From: Strigamia acuminata
Lineage: Eukaryota > Arthropoda > Chilopoda > Geophilomorpha > Linotaeniidae
DNA: 64,000 bases
Direction: 5' to 3'
NCBI GenBank assembly: GCA_949358305.1
Contig: OX442315.1
Coordinates: forward strand, 17,510,427-17,574,426
The notes below the pieces were generated by a model that was given only the letters and a program-made list of their open reading frames with translations, was not told where the DNA came from and ran no database searches. Positions 36,453 through 48,127 of this stretch are shown here, piece after piece. The translations under genes and the position numbers were made by a program. Position 1 is the stretch's first letter; every line of letters begins with the position of its first letter.

Positions 36453-39400
36453 ATGGAAGAGGAGAAGAAAAACAATTGTGATAAAGGTACGTAATGATCA
36501 GGCAAAAAGATTTGGTTCGTCATTTTTGTATTTGTGATTTTGATTTATTTCTAGATAAATCTTGCGAAGATAATTGTAAAAAAGAAAACAGTAAAATTGA
36601 GAAAGAAGAAAGCAATGGTAAAGAAGGAGTTTGATAATTGTGAATTAAAATTATTGCATGAAAAAATTAATACACTCAGATGATACAGATTTTATATGGG
36701 ATGAATATCTGGAAGAGACGGATTCTGTTTCAGCTCCACCCACATCGTTTATTCATGTATGATTTAAAACATTTGTTTGTGTCATTTAAATGTTGGGCAT
36801 TTTCCATGAGATGGTTTTTTAAAATTTTATTTTAGGTGGAAAAGTCGCTTCAAAGTTGTTTCTCAGAAGGGATGAAATTAGAAGTGAGAAATAAAGAACA
36901 AGATGACGCTTACTGGGTCGCATCTGTTGTCATGACATGTGGTCCATTATTAAGGTAAAAATTGGCAAATAAAATTGAAATTTAAGCCTAAAACTATTGA
37001 AAATTTAGCTCTGTGCTATTTTTTTTTACCATGAAATTGAATTTTATAAATCTACCTTAATTACTCTGATAAAACACCTGTGCTCTATTGACAGAACCTG
37101 CAATTTAGATATTGAATTCAATTAATTTGATAAATTTAAGCATTTATTTTAATATTCTTGATCAATTTAGACATTTATTTAAGTTGTTTTGGGTCAATTT
37201 AGACGTTTATTTTAGATGTTTTGGTCAATTTAAACATTTATTTTAGTTGTTTTGGTCAATTTAGACATTTATTTTAGTTGTTTTGGTCAATTTAGACATT
37301 TATTTTAGTCGTTTTGGTCAATTTAGACCTTTTGTCGTTTAGCATTTGGTGCGAGCATTTATGGTAAAAACAAATTAAAACTAAAATTGGTTTTTGCAGA
37401 CTACGTTACGAAGGGTACGGCGAAGACCGGTCATCGGATTTCTGGTGCGATATTGCTACGAATGAAGTTCACGCAATCGGCTGGTGTTCGGAAAATGGGA
37501 AGGAATTGATCCCGCCATCAGCAATTAAGCATAAATTTTCAGATTGGAGTCAGTTTCTGAATACGGCTTTAGCCGGTTCCATAACGATACCAATTTACTT
37601 ATTAGAAGCAGTAATTTCCGTTAGCTTATATTATCTTTTTAAGTGTAACTGGTATTTTCATCTTACAGTTTATTGTTAATGTTTAGAATGGAACGAATCC
37701 TATCGACTTAATCACGCAAGGCATGAAAATCGAAGTGCAGGAGAAGCTGAACCCTCTGAACGTTTGGATCGCGACTGTAAACAAATTAAAACGACAAACT
37801 TGAATTGTGACTCACATTTCTGCTTCTTTATTCAGGTGCTGGAAAACGTCGGTGGAAGACTTTTATTACGTTACGATGGCGCGACGGCGTCGGAAGATTT
37901 TTGGCTGTTTTATTTATCGCACAGATTGCATCCCGTCGGTTGGGCATCTGTAAATAAATTCAAGTACAAACCACCGGAAGGTATTAACTCATTTTGTACA
38001 TGAATTAAAATGGCGGTTTTTTTACAAACTGTTTATTTTTACCAAGCGCTCGCAACACGGCGGTTGACGGACGAATGGGTGGACATTTTACAGCAAGCTT
38101 TAGAAGAAGCGAAACAGTCTCCGCTTCTTCAAGATATTTTCAGAGTAAAATTTGAGTTTGTGGGCTTTGAATTTGATTTTTTTGTTGATTTTTTTTATTT
38201 TATTTTTTTTTTAGTTACAAGATCCAATTAGAGAACACACTTTTAAAGAGGGGATGAAATTGGAGATGGTTAACCCCAGCAATTTGATTCAAATTTGCCC
38301 CGCGACAGTCACCAAAGTGTTAAACGCCGAATATTTTCTCGTGCAAATCGACGACAACAGTTTATCAGATAAACAACCACAGGTGGTGAGTTGCCACGCA
38401 GATTCATGCCTTATTTTCCCGAAAGGATGGGCTAAGGGTAATGACCTTGCAGTCATGCATTCTAAAGGTGAGTGACATCGGACACCGGACATCAAACTTG
38501 CTATTAACTATTTATGTTTATCGTACAAATTTATGGATTAGCTGGCTGGATGAATTCGAAAAACGAATTCGAATGGGACGAATATTTAGCCTTTTGCAAG
38601 GCGGAAGTGGTTCCCGACAATGTTTTTAATTTAGTAAAAAAAATTTTTAAAGTTTTTAAATTTATCATTTTAAATTTTTGTTAATTTCTAGTCAAATTTT
38701 GATCACGGGTTTGAAAAAGGAATGAAACTCGAGGCTGTGAATCCTTTTCAACCGCATCAAATCTGTGCAGCAACTGTCACAAAAGTAGTCAAACATTTGT
38801 TGTGGATTCAGCTAGACAGCATCGATACCTTCCACCCTAATCACATTGTTCCGTACAATTCCCACGAGATTTTCCCCGTCGGTTGGTGCGAGAGCAATCA
38901 TTACCCTCTGAAGCCGCCACTGCATATTCAGCGAGGAAACGGGCGAGTCGTAATGAAAGTTCCAATTTTTATTCAAGAAAAACCCAAAAAAGAAAAGAAA
39001 CGAGTGAATCCTGATGGTGGGCAATTTAATGAAGTTTTGTTTAGTTATTTATGTTTTTGTTTTTTATTTTCAGCTAAGGCTTGGTGCCCGAAGATTTATT
39101 TTAATCATCGTTGTTTTACCGGTCCGTATCTGAGCAACACGCGATTAGCTCAGCTTCCTCGCCACGTTGGTCCGGGTCCAGTCGTTCTCGTGTTAAAGGA
39201 AGTTCTCTCAAAACTCATCAACGTGGCTTACAAGTCGAGTAAAGTGTTACAAGAGTTGGAATTCAAGGGAAAACACAATTCGGACATGCAACAGTGTGTT
39301 TTAAAAGCAAAGTAAAACGATTATCGAAGTGAATTGTATAAAAATTAAAAATAAATATTTTTTTTCAGGTACAAAGGCAAATGCCATCGAAAGGTGGTTG

Positions 39401-40265
39401 AGATATTAAGCAACAGCGAACTCGTGAAAGAATTCTGTCGCGACATTTGTCTCAAACTCGACTGTTGTCCGTACTTGTTCGGGCCTAAACACGTTGGCGA
39501 CGATTGTCCACACAATTGTTCATTACTTACAAAAGCTCGATACGGTAAATTAAATTAAATTTACGATTCTGAGTTGATTTTTTTTTATTAATTTTTATTT
39601 TAAATTTATTAATCAAGCTTCTAGGACGTACTCCCGTAGGAAAAGAAAACTCGGTCGACCGCCGATGGTTAAAAAAGACGAGAATCAACCGAGTTCTCAA
39701 CAAGCGAAGCGCGGGAGGAAAGGGAAGCTGTTGGATAACGAAGATACGGAGAAAACCAATAATAAGAGCGAGGTGGATGCCGACAGCAACGAAACGGAAA
39801 TTCTAATGGACGACGCGGAAATTAAAAACGGACAAAATAAAGCAAATTCTGTTTGCAACGCGCCGCCTTTGCCAAATACCAATTCAGACGCTTCCAAAGA
39901 GACTTCGTTAAACGAAGGTGTCGAGAATAATAATAAAACACCGACTCGGGTATTTATTTTGCTTAATTTTGTTTCGTTTTGTGAAAATTTGCAATTTTTA
40001 GGATTTTATCTCGTCATCCATTTTACGTCTGGCGACTAATCCATTGCATTGGAGCGTCGAGGACGTGACGCAGTTCATGAGAGACACCGACTGTGCTCAA
40101 TTGGTGCGGTTGCTCAAGGATCAAGACATCGACGGTCAAGCATTACTTCTTTTAACATTACCTACCGTTCAGGAACATTTAGAGCTCCAGTTAGGGCCAG
40201 CGATGAAATTGTGTCATCAAGTAGAACGTGTCAAATTAGCTTTTTATTCTCAGTTTGCTAAATAA
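36453..40265 (+). CDS. Sfmbt: Scm-like with four MBT domains protein (SFMBT)
   Basis: This is a Polycomb-group chromatin protein that binds mono- and dimethylated lysine and, in flies, partners Pho in PhoRC. After an acidic Lys/Glu-rich start (ATG 36453), the protein reads through four MBT repeats. MBT1 has [10 protein letters not shown] near 36860. MBT2 has [10 protein letters not shown] near 37720. MBT3 has [12 protein letters not shown] near 38245. MBT4 has [12 protein letters not shown] near 38710 and ends FPVGWC near 38885. A SLED domain follows ([15 protein letters not shown] near 39075, continuing to 39540). Then come a low-complexity basic/acidic linker with a GRPPMVKK basic patch (39650-39950) and a C-terminal SAM domain ([11 protein letters not shown] near 40050 to 40262). 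I see no N-terminal FCS zinc finger. About thirteen exons are seen. AATAAA lies 52 nt after the stop. Confidence 0.93.
37130..37332. repeat. ~31-bp tandem repeat in an SFMBT intron
   Basis: About six copies of a unit near TTTAGACATTTATTTTAG plus TTGTTTTGGTCAA lie in the intron within MBT1. The central copies are almost identical and the outer ones diverged. Confidence 0.9.
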
Positions 40266-40316
40266 TTGAGATGAGAATTCAAATTTTTATTATTGTTGTC
40301 AAGACAAAATTATGTG

Positions 40317-40322
40317 AATAAA
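40317..40322 (+). terminator. SFMBT polyadenylation signal AATAAA
   Basis: A canonical signal lies about 52 nt after the SFMBT stop codon. It is 31 bp from the minus-strand AATAAA at 40286-40291, so the two convergent transcripts probably overlap. Confidence 0.6.
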
Positions 40323-40380
40323 AGATTATTTTAGTTTTTGAAAGATTTGTCTCGTTTTGATGAAAAAGAAAAGTGAATTT

Positions 40381-41310
40381 TTATAAGAAATGGGTTAATA
40401 ATAGAAGGGCGGAAATGATGTACAGCGGTGAGGAATGTAATGCGCAGGAGCCGTCTAAACACCAGTTTTGAAGCCACGTCGTCATGCCGTACACGAATAA
40501 GTTGTGGCTTTGATTACCGCATTGGTTTTGTATTCTTCTTGTTTCTTTAAAACACGATAGCTGCTGCTTTAAATACCTAGAAAATTATCGAAGTTTTAGT
40601 TGAGTGGAATGATATATATTTATTTATTTATCAATAATTTATTTATTTTACTTTTTACCTACAAGAGTCGTCTTCATCGACATCTAGTCGCAGCATTTGC
40701 TGCCAAATATTTCGCGGTAGCTCATTTAATTTACAAACTGGTTCCTGGCGAACACTTTCAATACAGTGAAGGTTTTCTAAAAGAACTAAAAGAAATATGC
40801 TAAATATGCTAAATAAAATATAGATTATTTTATTTTCTCAAAATTTACTTTTCAAGTGTCCCACTCTTTCGTCGCACATCCAAGTAAGAAGCTTGAATAA
40901 TCCATTGAGCATATAACTGAAGCGCATGCGCAGAATTAAGTGATCGCAGCTGCCATCGAGCTCGCTGTAGCAATCAACGACCTTTTTCAGATTACTTTCA
41001 TAAAAAAAAAATAAAGATAATAAAACAAAAAAAAAAATTAATAAAATGGCCGCACATGAATGGACGATTAAATTTTTCGAGAGAAATAATCTTACTTGCA
41101 GTGAAATTGAATTTCTGGGTCATCTATAAGTGGAGCTCTGCCTTCAACTGGTTCCATGTAAACTTCGAGTCCTCCAAAATCTCTTTCCAAATAAGTATGG
41201 AGGCAAATTCCCATTTCTGGTGCGGCTTCTGGACAGGCGTGATCAACCTCCGATGCACTGACACATTCCTTCAAGATGATGAGCAATGGTAAAAATAGTC
41301 CAGAGTTCAT
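40381..41310 (-). CDS. Cysteine-rich secreted protein, probably GPI-anchored, family not recognised
   Basis: Four exons are read on the minus strand: 41310-41096, a second near 41002-40853, a third near 40770-40670 and the last from about 40575 to the TAA at 40381-40383. The start MNSGLFLPLLIILKECVSAS looks like a signal peptide. About 14 further cysteines are spread over roughly 200 residues, including a VVDCYSELDGSCDH segment and CFKETRRIQNQC. The protein ends with small residues and a hydrophobic run (PLYIISALLLLTHFL) at the stop, typical of a GPI-attachment signal. I cannot assign a family; DUF19-like or other arthropod extracellular Cys-rich families are possible. A minus-strand AATAAA is at 40286-40291. 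Confidence 0.6.
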
Positions 41311-43059
41311 TGTACAATCAACACCTCGCAATTAAAAGCTCGCTCGTAACGGATTCATTAAATTAAACTCCTAATTAACCAAGCTAGAAGTTTCAACAAC
41401 TAACGAAAGGAAGTTTCCTCTCTTGGATCATGCAGGATGTCCGGCGTAGACGAGAACAAGTGAGGAGGGAGGCCGAAGTGAGAAGGTGGAGTTTCAGAGT
41501 TTGTATTTGGTCCAAAAAAAAAGGAAAGTGAAATAATTCACCCAAAGAAGGACGATAAACTGGAAGGAAGGATAGGGTTGCATTTTGCGAAGGCGATGCA
41601 CATGTTTTACATCAGTGTCATAGAGATGAGTAATACTCATAAATTCCTCAGAAATCTCAGTTCTTGTTACACATTGCGTATTTGTAAACAAAAAATAATA
41701 GTTTAATAAAATGGATCGTTGGGGTTGGTGTTGATGGTTTTATTTCCTCTTTAATTTCCTCGGATTATTATTGTTTCATTGGGTTAGAAATTAATATGAC
41801 AGTATTTATAAAAATTTTTTTTAATTATAAGACATTTAAAAAAAGTTGAAAATGATTATTAGAATTTATTAAAGAAGTGATACCCGGTATTTTAATATTT
41901 TTTTTAAAAAGAGTTTATTTCGGTAGTAAAATTATAATTTATAATAATAATAATTTTTGTGTACTAAGTACTAAGTACTACTTATTTATTTATTTTGTGG
42001 TTGTGTAATACGTCGAGAGACATCATTAATGTAAGCAAATATTGGCATGGAAACTACGTACATAATAAGTACACTCAATTCTGTTTTAATACGTAGATAC
42101 GTCCCAGAAAATGAAAACGTGCATAAAAAGAAATTAGCTGCATTCAAAAAGTAGTTTTATAACTGCTTTAGTTATTTTTGTTTTTGTTTTGTGATGTTAA
42201 AAGAAACACAAACACCAAAAACGCGACTTTTGAATGCAAAACTACTGTGTACTTTATTAAAAATCTTTATAAAAAAGCCGTTACATCAAATAAATCGTGT
42301 AAAAACAGAATTTAATTACTTTTCTGGACCGTGTTAAAATAAAACCGTGTAAAAAAGACCGTGTAAAAACAGAATTTGGTGTAAAGGATTGAGACTATTT
42401 AATGAGCAACACTTACACAGAATAACCAAAGACATTACTGTTTTTTCTTCTTGTATACGGTAACTCCCAGCAACTATTGTTTTTGGACTAACTCTTGTCC
42501 ACAGAGCAAAAACACGTACCAAAAAAACTAAAATAAAGTAAAACAATCCGTTAATCGTTGCTTAGAGACAGTATAGTGATTACAAAAAACAGACATTTAC
42601 AACTTCCAAGATGAAATACTGTAATTCTACCATAAAATTGAAAACGTTTGAAAAATATTACTCATTTAATTCTTTTATTTTCTCGTCAATAGTGAAGACT
42701 TAAAGACCGTTCTTATTTTTCTTCTGGATATTGTTTGACTTGCTGGAAAACCAACAATTTCGTCAGTTTTGTTTTTGATGTTTCATATTTTTTGGATACA
42801 ATCGATTTACAATGTATAAAGGTACAAATTGAGAAATAAATAATATCGATATAACAATTTACTTCTTATTTATTTATCACATACAATAATTGTACATACA
42901 AAATTATCGATTTGACATTAACTCGTCAGATAATTGCGTAATCAGTGGACATGATTTATTCATTTTTATTAAAAAGGTCTTCAAATCGACCAGAATTAAA
43001 ATTATGTTTTTAAAAAATATTATTACAAATTTTATTTATTTATTTATTTATTATTATTA
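41311..43059. other. Intergenic region, no gene seen
   Basis: AT-rich sequence with one short inverted-repeat element (42139-42236) and a small duplicated CCGTGTAAAA motif near 42330-42365. No gene was recognised. Confidence 0.5.
42139..42236. repeat. Short inverted-repeat element, possibly MITE-related
   Basis: TGCATTCAAAAAGT at the left and ACTTTTGAATGCA at the right form inverted termini about 98 bp apart. The ends resemble the GCATTCATAAAGT termini of the MITE copies at 11-16 kb, but the interior differs. Confidence 0.4.
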
Positions 43060-44379
43060 TTATTTAAATTCCTTTTCAATACTCGACATCAACTGTTCAT
43101 CCGTAAAATCAAAAGTAGATGGCACTGCTCGTTCTTGTATTTCTGCACAACGTATCCTAGTAACCAATGATCAAGACACAAGACATCAAACTAGCATAAA
43201 TCCTTAAAAAAACCTTTCGATATTTAATTACCTTAAAACCAATGGATCTCCATTAGGCCTTAAAGTTGATATGGTTTGGTCGTCAATCGACCTTGATATA
43301 CCAATTGGCTAATGAGATTTTTATTTTACAAAACAGGAAAATTAGTAAACCCAAAAAGGACAATCTACCGTCATAATCCTAATCGATTATTAATTAACCT
43401 TTTTAGCTGCATTTGCTTGTTTAAACTTCTCTGGATCGAATCCATCAATCACAACCTGAAATAGTTACAATGCATAATAAACGTCAAGATTAGAAAGTAA
43501 CATTAATGGTGTAGTACAGTATACTCAACAGGTTTTAACAAAACAAACAATGAAGAGATTAAAATGTACTATATGATTATATGATGAAGCCAAAGCAAAA
43601 CATGGCATTTTTCACGCTCTAGAAAGGAAACATTAATAACCCACTCGCCCTACATGCAAAACCTGAATCAATTGAACTTGACATTTTAAACTGACAAAAT
43701 CAATACGTTTGCCTGAACTATGACTTTTAGAAAGCTATTAGTTAATTTTGTACACACATTTTGAAAAATTAAATACCTTTTGATAGTCCCATTCGTCCTC
43801 ACTCTCTTCTTTTTCATTACTTGCCGTAGTTGAAGTTGAAGGTGCTGTTTTCGGATGTTTAAGTGCCGGTTGTCTCCTCAAAAGAAACTGTTTTCCTTTT
43901 GCTAGAATCCCTTTTGAATCTTTGTTATCACTGTCTTCTTTAGGGCTTTTTGTCAATCTAGAAGGTGCACTTGTGGATTCTGGTTTGTTTTTAGCGTCCT
44001 CTTTTTCTTTATCATTTTCTTTATCCTTTTCTTTCTCTTTTCCTTTCTCTTTTCCTTTTTCTTTATCCCTATTTCTTCTCCACCGACTTCGTTTATTCTG
44101 TTCTTTCGTAGTCATTTTTTCCACCGATTCAAAAGTATCCACAATAAAATGCATATCACTTTCCAGTGTTGATTCCTTATTCTTGTCAGGCGCCTTTTTG
44201 CTGTTGTGGTTGTTGTTGTTGTTGTTGTTGGATCTGTTTTGTGCTTTTTCTTTCTGCGGTTTGGAGTCTTGATTAGGAACCGACGTGGCTGCATTGTGCG
44301 TTTGATATAATTCCGGACTAGAATGGCTAAAGGATCCAACATGTGTTTGCTGCCCTGGTCTACTCGCATTCGAGCCCAT
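43060..44379 (-). CDS. Predicted N-myristoylated protein of unknown function
   Basis: I read four exons: 44379-43777, 43455-43399, 43308-43232 and 43156-43060, totalling 834 nt and 277 residues. The start MGSNASRPG fits the N-myristoylation signal (Gly2, Ser6), so membrane attachment is predicted. Residues about 55-185 are low-complexity and charged: an Asn run, then long Lys/Glu/Asp repeats of the KEKGKEKEKDKEND type. The C-terminal ~80 residues are not low-complexity. They read EWDYQK, then VVIDGFDPEKFKQANAAKK, PIGISRSIDDQTISTLRPN, GDPLVLR and a final helix ending IEKEFK. This C-terminal module is the likely conserved part. I do not recognise the family. TTTATT runs just beyond the stop supply minus-strand AATAAA signals. 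Confidence 0.7.
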
Positions 44380-44659
44380 GAATTTTGTGCTGCTGTTATT
44401 GCTGTGAAGGAAACTAGTTTTCTAACGGGTCGATTTTCTGTGGAAAGTGCGTGTCTCTCGCTCCAAAACACCGTTGCACGATGGGATATGTGTGCTGATC
44501 GTTAGTTTTCGCAGTGGGAGTTCTTGTCACCGTCAAATGTAAACTTTGATGATTGAACTTTGCTGCTGAACACACAAGAAAATAAATTGGATTTCATTTC
44601 CTATCATTATAATCTATAGTATAAATTATTACACCTCAAAAAAATTATTATATTTTTGT

Positions 44660-44754
44660 GATAACTGAGCTGCATCACTATTCAGTATGAATAGTAATCC
44701 AACTTCATGAGAATGGAGCAGAGCTTGGCCTGACTAGGGTTAGGTCCCTAGGAA
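44660..44754. repeat. Direct repeat, copy A (~95 bp)
   Basis: It begins GATAACTGAGCTGCATCACT and is about 85% identical to 45365-45458 in the same orientation. The two lie about 700 bp apart. The DNA between them is GC-richer than its surroundings and shows broken reading frames on the minus strand, which suggests a decayed mobile element. Class unknown. Confidence 0.75.
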
Positions 44755-45364
44755 TGGCAGGTGATCGAAATTTGCAGCGAGACACAGCTGGAAACTGACG
44801 GAGGCGATTGGCCAAAACTGATGGCAACGAGCAGCCAAAGACCAGTAGAACCGACATAAATTAGTGACATGCCCTGCAGGACCACTTAAATTGTCCTTCA
44901 TGACCATGAGAGCAGCCGACATCGGGCAATAGCACTGCCGTCCAGAGACCCCTCCCAATCGATGCTTGCTTACAAGAAAACAGTTGAGGCAAAAGACGTT
45001 GCCCAACGCTGCGCTGGTGTTGGGGAGTTGGATACGGTCGGCTCAACTTGAATTCGATCTTGTTTCACTTGACTTAGAAGCTGATCGTCCACCACAGCTT
45101 TGAATGCTGGACGATAATGGAAAAGGCCCAGGACAGAGCAGAAAAATTCAATTATGAATTCTTGGCGCACACAGTCTCGGCTCTATTAAACTAAGTAATG
45201 CTGATTTCTCCATGTAATTCGTATCGTTCAATTTTTCTCGTTTTAATTTTTTTTTGTTCGAGTCCTTTTTGTAAAAACAATGATTAGGATTTAACTGATG
45301 TTCAAACTCACGATGCTCACGAAAAGATTTCGGGTACATGTAGTCCTGTTGACTGCGCCAATGG

Positions 45365-45458
45365 GATAACTGAGCTGCATTACTATTCAGTATGGATAGT
45401 AATCCAACTTCATGAGGATGGAGCAGAGCTGGGCCTAATCTGATTAGGTCCACAGGAA
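45365..45458. repeat. Direct repeat, copy B (~94 bp)
   Basis: It begins GATAACTGAGCTGCATTACT and matches 44660-44754 over its full length with scattered substitutions and a small difference near the end. See copy A for interpretation. Confidence 0.75.
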
Positions 45459-45632
45459 AGAAAGCAAGTCCTTTCAGCTGTGATTTTTGGGTGTCACTGT
45501 TTATTCATAAAAGGGAGCTGCTAGGCAACGCACAGCCTAGCAACGTAAGTACAAATTGTTAAGTTTATTTATATCGGAGTTGTTTAAGTTTGCAAGACGG
45601 AGTTATGGATACATAACAATTTTAAATATGTT

Positions 45633-45638
45633 TTTATT
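45633..45638 (-). terminator. Polyadenylation signal of the factor C-like gene
   Basis: AATAAA on the minus strand, about 32 nt beyond the stop codon of the protease gene. Confidence 0.5.
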
Positions 45639-45669
45639 AGATTAAATTTCAAAAAATTCATTTGTACAG

Positions 45670-48006
45670 TCACTTTGAAAACATGTGTTGGTTAATCCAG
45701 TCAATAAAATTCCTGACCTTGACATAACTGCCGTATTCTCCAGCCTGAGCACATTCACTTCTAGATGTTCCTCCCCAACTAACAATTCCTTCGACAACCC
45801 AGTTGTTACCACTTCGATCCGTAGGAAGCATTAAGGCACTGCCTGAATCGCCACTGCAAGTATCTCGTCCAACTAATTTTGGAAAAATAATTCATGATTT
45901 TTTAATATAACTCAAAAGAATCTGCCTTACCGTCTTCATAACCAGCACATATCATGTTATCTGTAACTGTAATTCCTTTACTTGCGTATTCGCTTCTGCA
46001 TTTTTCAGTTGTCACGAGTGGAACTTGAAGGTTATTTAAAACAGGTGACATTTTCTTCTTCTCGGTGATACCCCATCCGATAACAGTTGCGATATTTCCA
46101 CTAATGCTTCTCATATCAATCGCAGAAGGCAAACATATCGGTTGAACACGAACAGTTAGTCGAAAAGACGACACAACCTCAATAAGTCCAACATCAGAAT
46201 CGAGTGATAACGGATCATACTTTGGATGGACAAATATTTCGCTTGCCTGGAATAAAATATAACTCATGAATTATTTAGGAAGAAATTGACTTTGTGTACG
46301 GTGTATACCTCTTGTACTTGCACTTCGCTATCATCCTTCGAATCATCCAAAAAGTATTTCCCAACATACACTTTAAACATGATGGGAGAAATTGCAGTTT
46401 TTAATCCTTGTCGAGTGACACAATGAGCTGCCGTTAGCACCTAAAACAATTTGATAAATTTATGATCTCTTGAACCAAATAGAATGATCTTACCATGCGG
46501 TCTGTTATTAATGAACCGCCACACATAAATGGCCATAGATTTCCTTCGTTTCTCCGTAGTGCTACGGCCCATGGCCATTGACCAATTTCGCTAGCCGTAC
46601 CGTTTATAATTAAGGGTATGCGGGGTTTGTTGGCTTGACCACAAACTGTAGATATTTAATTTGATCATTGAATAAGAAATTCGAAATTCTTAATTCTAAT
46701 TTTACCTGGTATACATATTGTTGGTAATCCCGTCCATTTACCATTTACACACGTTCTCGTCCTACTTCCCATTTGAGTGTAAAAATTTGAGTCACAAGTG
46801 TAAATCAGTTGAGTACCTTCTGGATATGGACCTAAGAATTTGTCAGCTGATTCAGCTTTGGTTCTAATATGTAGAAAAACTCGAATGAAGTATAATGAAT
46901 TTATTATTTACATATATTCATTTACTTGTGAGCTGTTGATGGTAGAAATAACTCGACTTTTCCATTCTTGGTTGGTTCTAACATTGGACACATCGAGGAT
47001 TCTTTTTCTTCAGCGTGTAAAAATACGTTTATTAGTTTCAATTAACAAAAAAATTAATCTTTAGAAACGAAACAATAATTACTTTTTCTGTCACATCGAG
47101 GCGGAGAATTTGACCATTCACCATTTTCACAATGAAGTTCCTTAGTACCAACTAAAGTGAAGTCAGAATCACACACATATCTAACTCTACTGTCTACCAG
47201 AATTATTTGACTATTTTCGACTTTCGAAGGTGGAGAACACTTTTTCACTGAAGGATTCACTGGCCATCCTCCGTCTGAAACAACTGTAAATTGTTTTTTT
47301 TTTAATTTTCAATTTTTACTTTTAACTTGGAAAAAAACTTCTTTGATTATAATTATTTTACCACAAATCGGTTCAACTCCACTCCACGATCCATCTTTAC
47401 GACACGTCCTCGTTACACTTCCAGCTGTTAATGAATACCCACTGAAGCAAGAATATCGCACGACTTCACCTTCCCTAGCGCCATAGGGGGATCCATTAAA
47501 TGGATCCACATTACCATTTGCAGGTGGCATAGCAGTTTGGCATCCTAATACTACACGAATGTCAAAATATAATATAAAAGCAATAAAAAAATAAAAAACG
47601 AGTGTTTTTGTTTTGTTTTTGTTACCTTCATCACACAACATTCCTCCTCTGGCTTGTGGACAAGTGAAACACCGATTTGTTACGTCGGACCTACATTCAT
47701 CACACTTTGCAAAGACCTTACATATAGCGGACTCAGTTTCGCAAGGTTTACACGACCAATTCGAATTTCTCAAAGTTGCGCATCTATAATTTCGAATAGG
47801 AAAATCACTGTAATTACAACACGTTCTAAACCGAAAATTTCATTTTTTCCTAACTGTTTAACAGGTACTGAAACTGTCTTTCCATTTAATCCACATGGAC
47901 ATGTCACACTTGTAGATGCACAATTTGGAATAACAAGTCCAATAGAGATATCCAATTTGTTAATAATAAGATAAATAAATAAGTAATATAATAATGTCGA
48001 GTGCAT
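45670..48006 (-). CDS. Limulus clotting factor C-like modular serine protease
   Basis: This is a secreted zymogen. From ATG 48006 it reads: signal peptide, a short Cys-rich segment, a second Cys-rich/EGF-like exon (CKPCETESAIC, about 47630-47785), three sushi/CCP domains (about 47365-47555, 47085-47270, 46705-47005), then a trypsin-fold domain (about 46650-45670). The protease start is preceded by CGQANKPR and reads PL-IINGTASEIGQWPW, so activation would cut Leu-Ile, like the unusual hydrophobic-Ile site of factor C. The triad is intact: His in TAAHC, Asp in SDVGL, Ser in CSGDSGS. Asp189 (RDTCSGDSG) predicts trypsin-like specificity. Residue 225 is Tyr. GDSGS replaces GDSGG. The LCCL and C-type lectin domains of Limulus factor C are absent. 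A role in immune or clotting cascades is inferred from family. Confidence 0.88.
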
Positions 48007-48127
48007 TTTGACGTATGATTTCAGGACTGTGGCAAAGTTGTGAGTGAATTTATTTGAGTTAATTTGTCGGGTTTTAATCGGAAATGTTTTTTTGGGGGAA
48101 ATTTTAGGAATCCCAATACGGAGAATC

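Noticed and set aside
43922-44272. Plus-strand 116-codon Ser/Leu/Phe-rich frame
   Set aside because: It is the antisense of the Lys/Glu repeat of the myristoylated protein gene.
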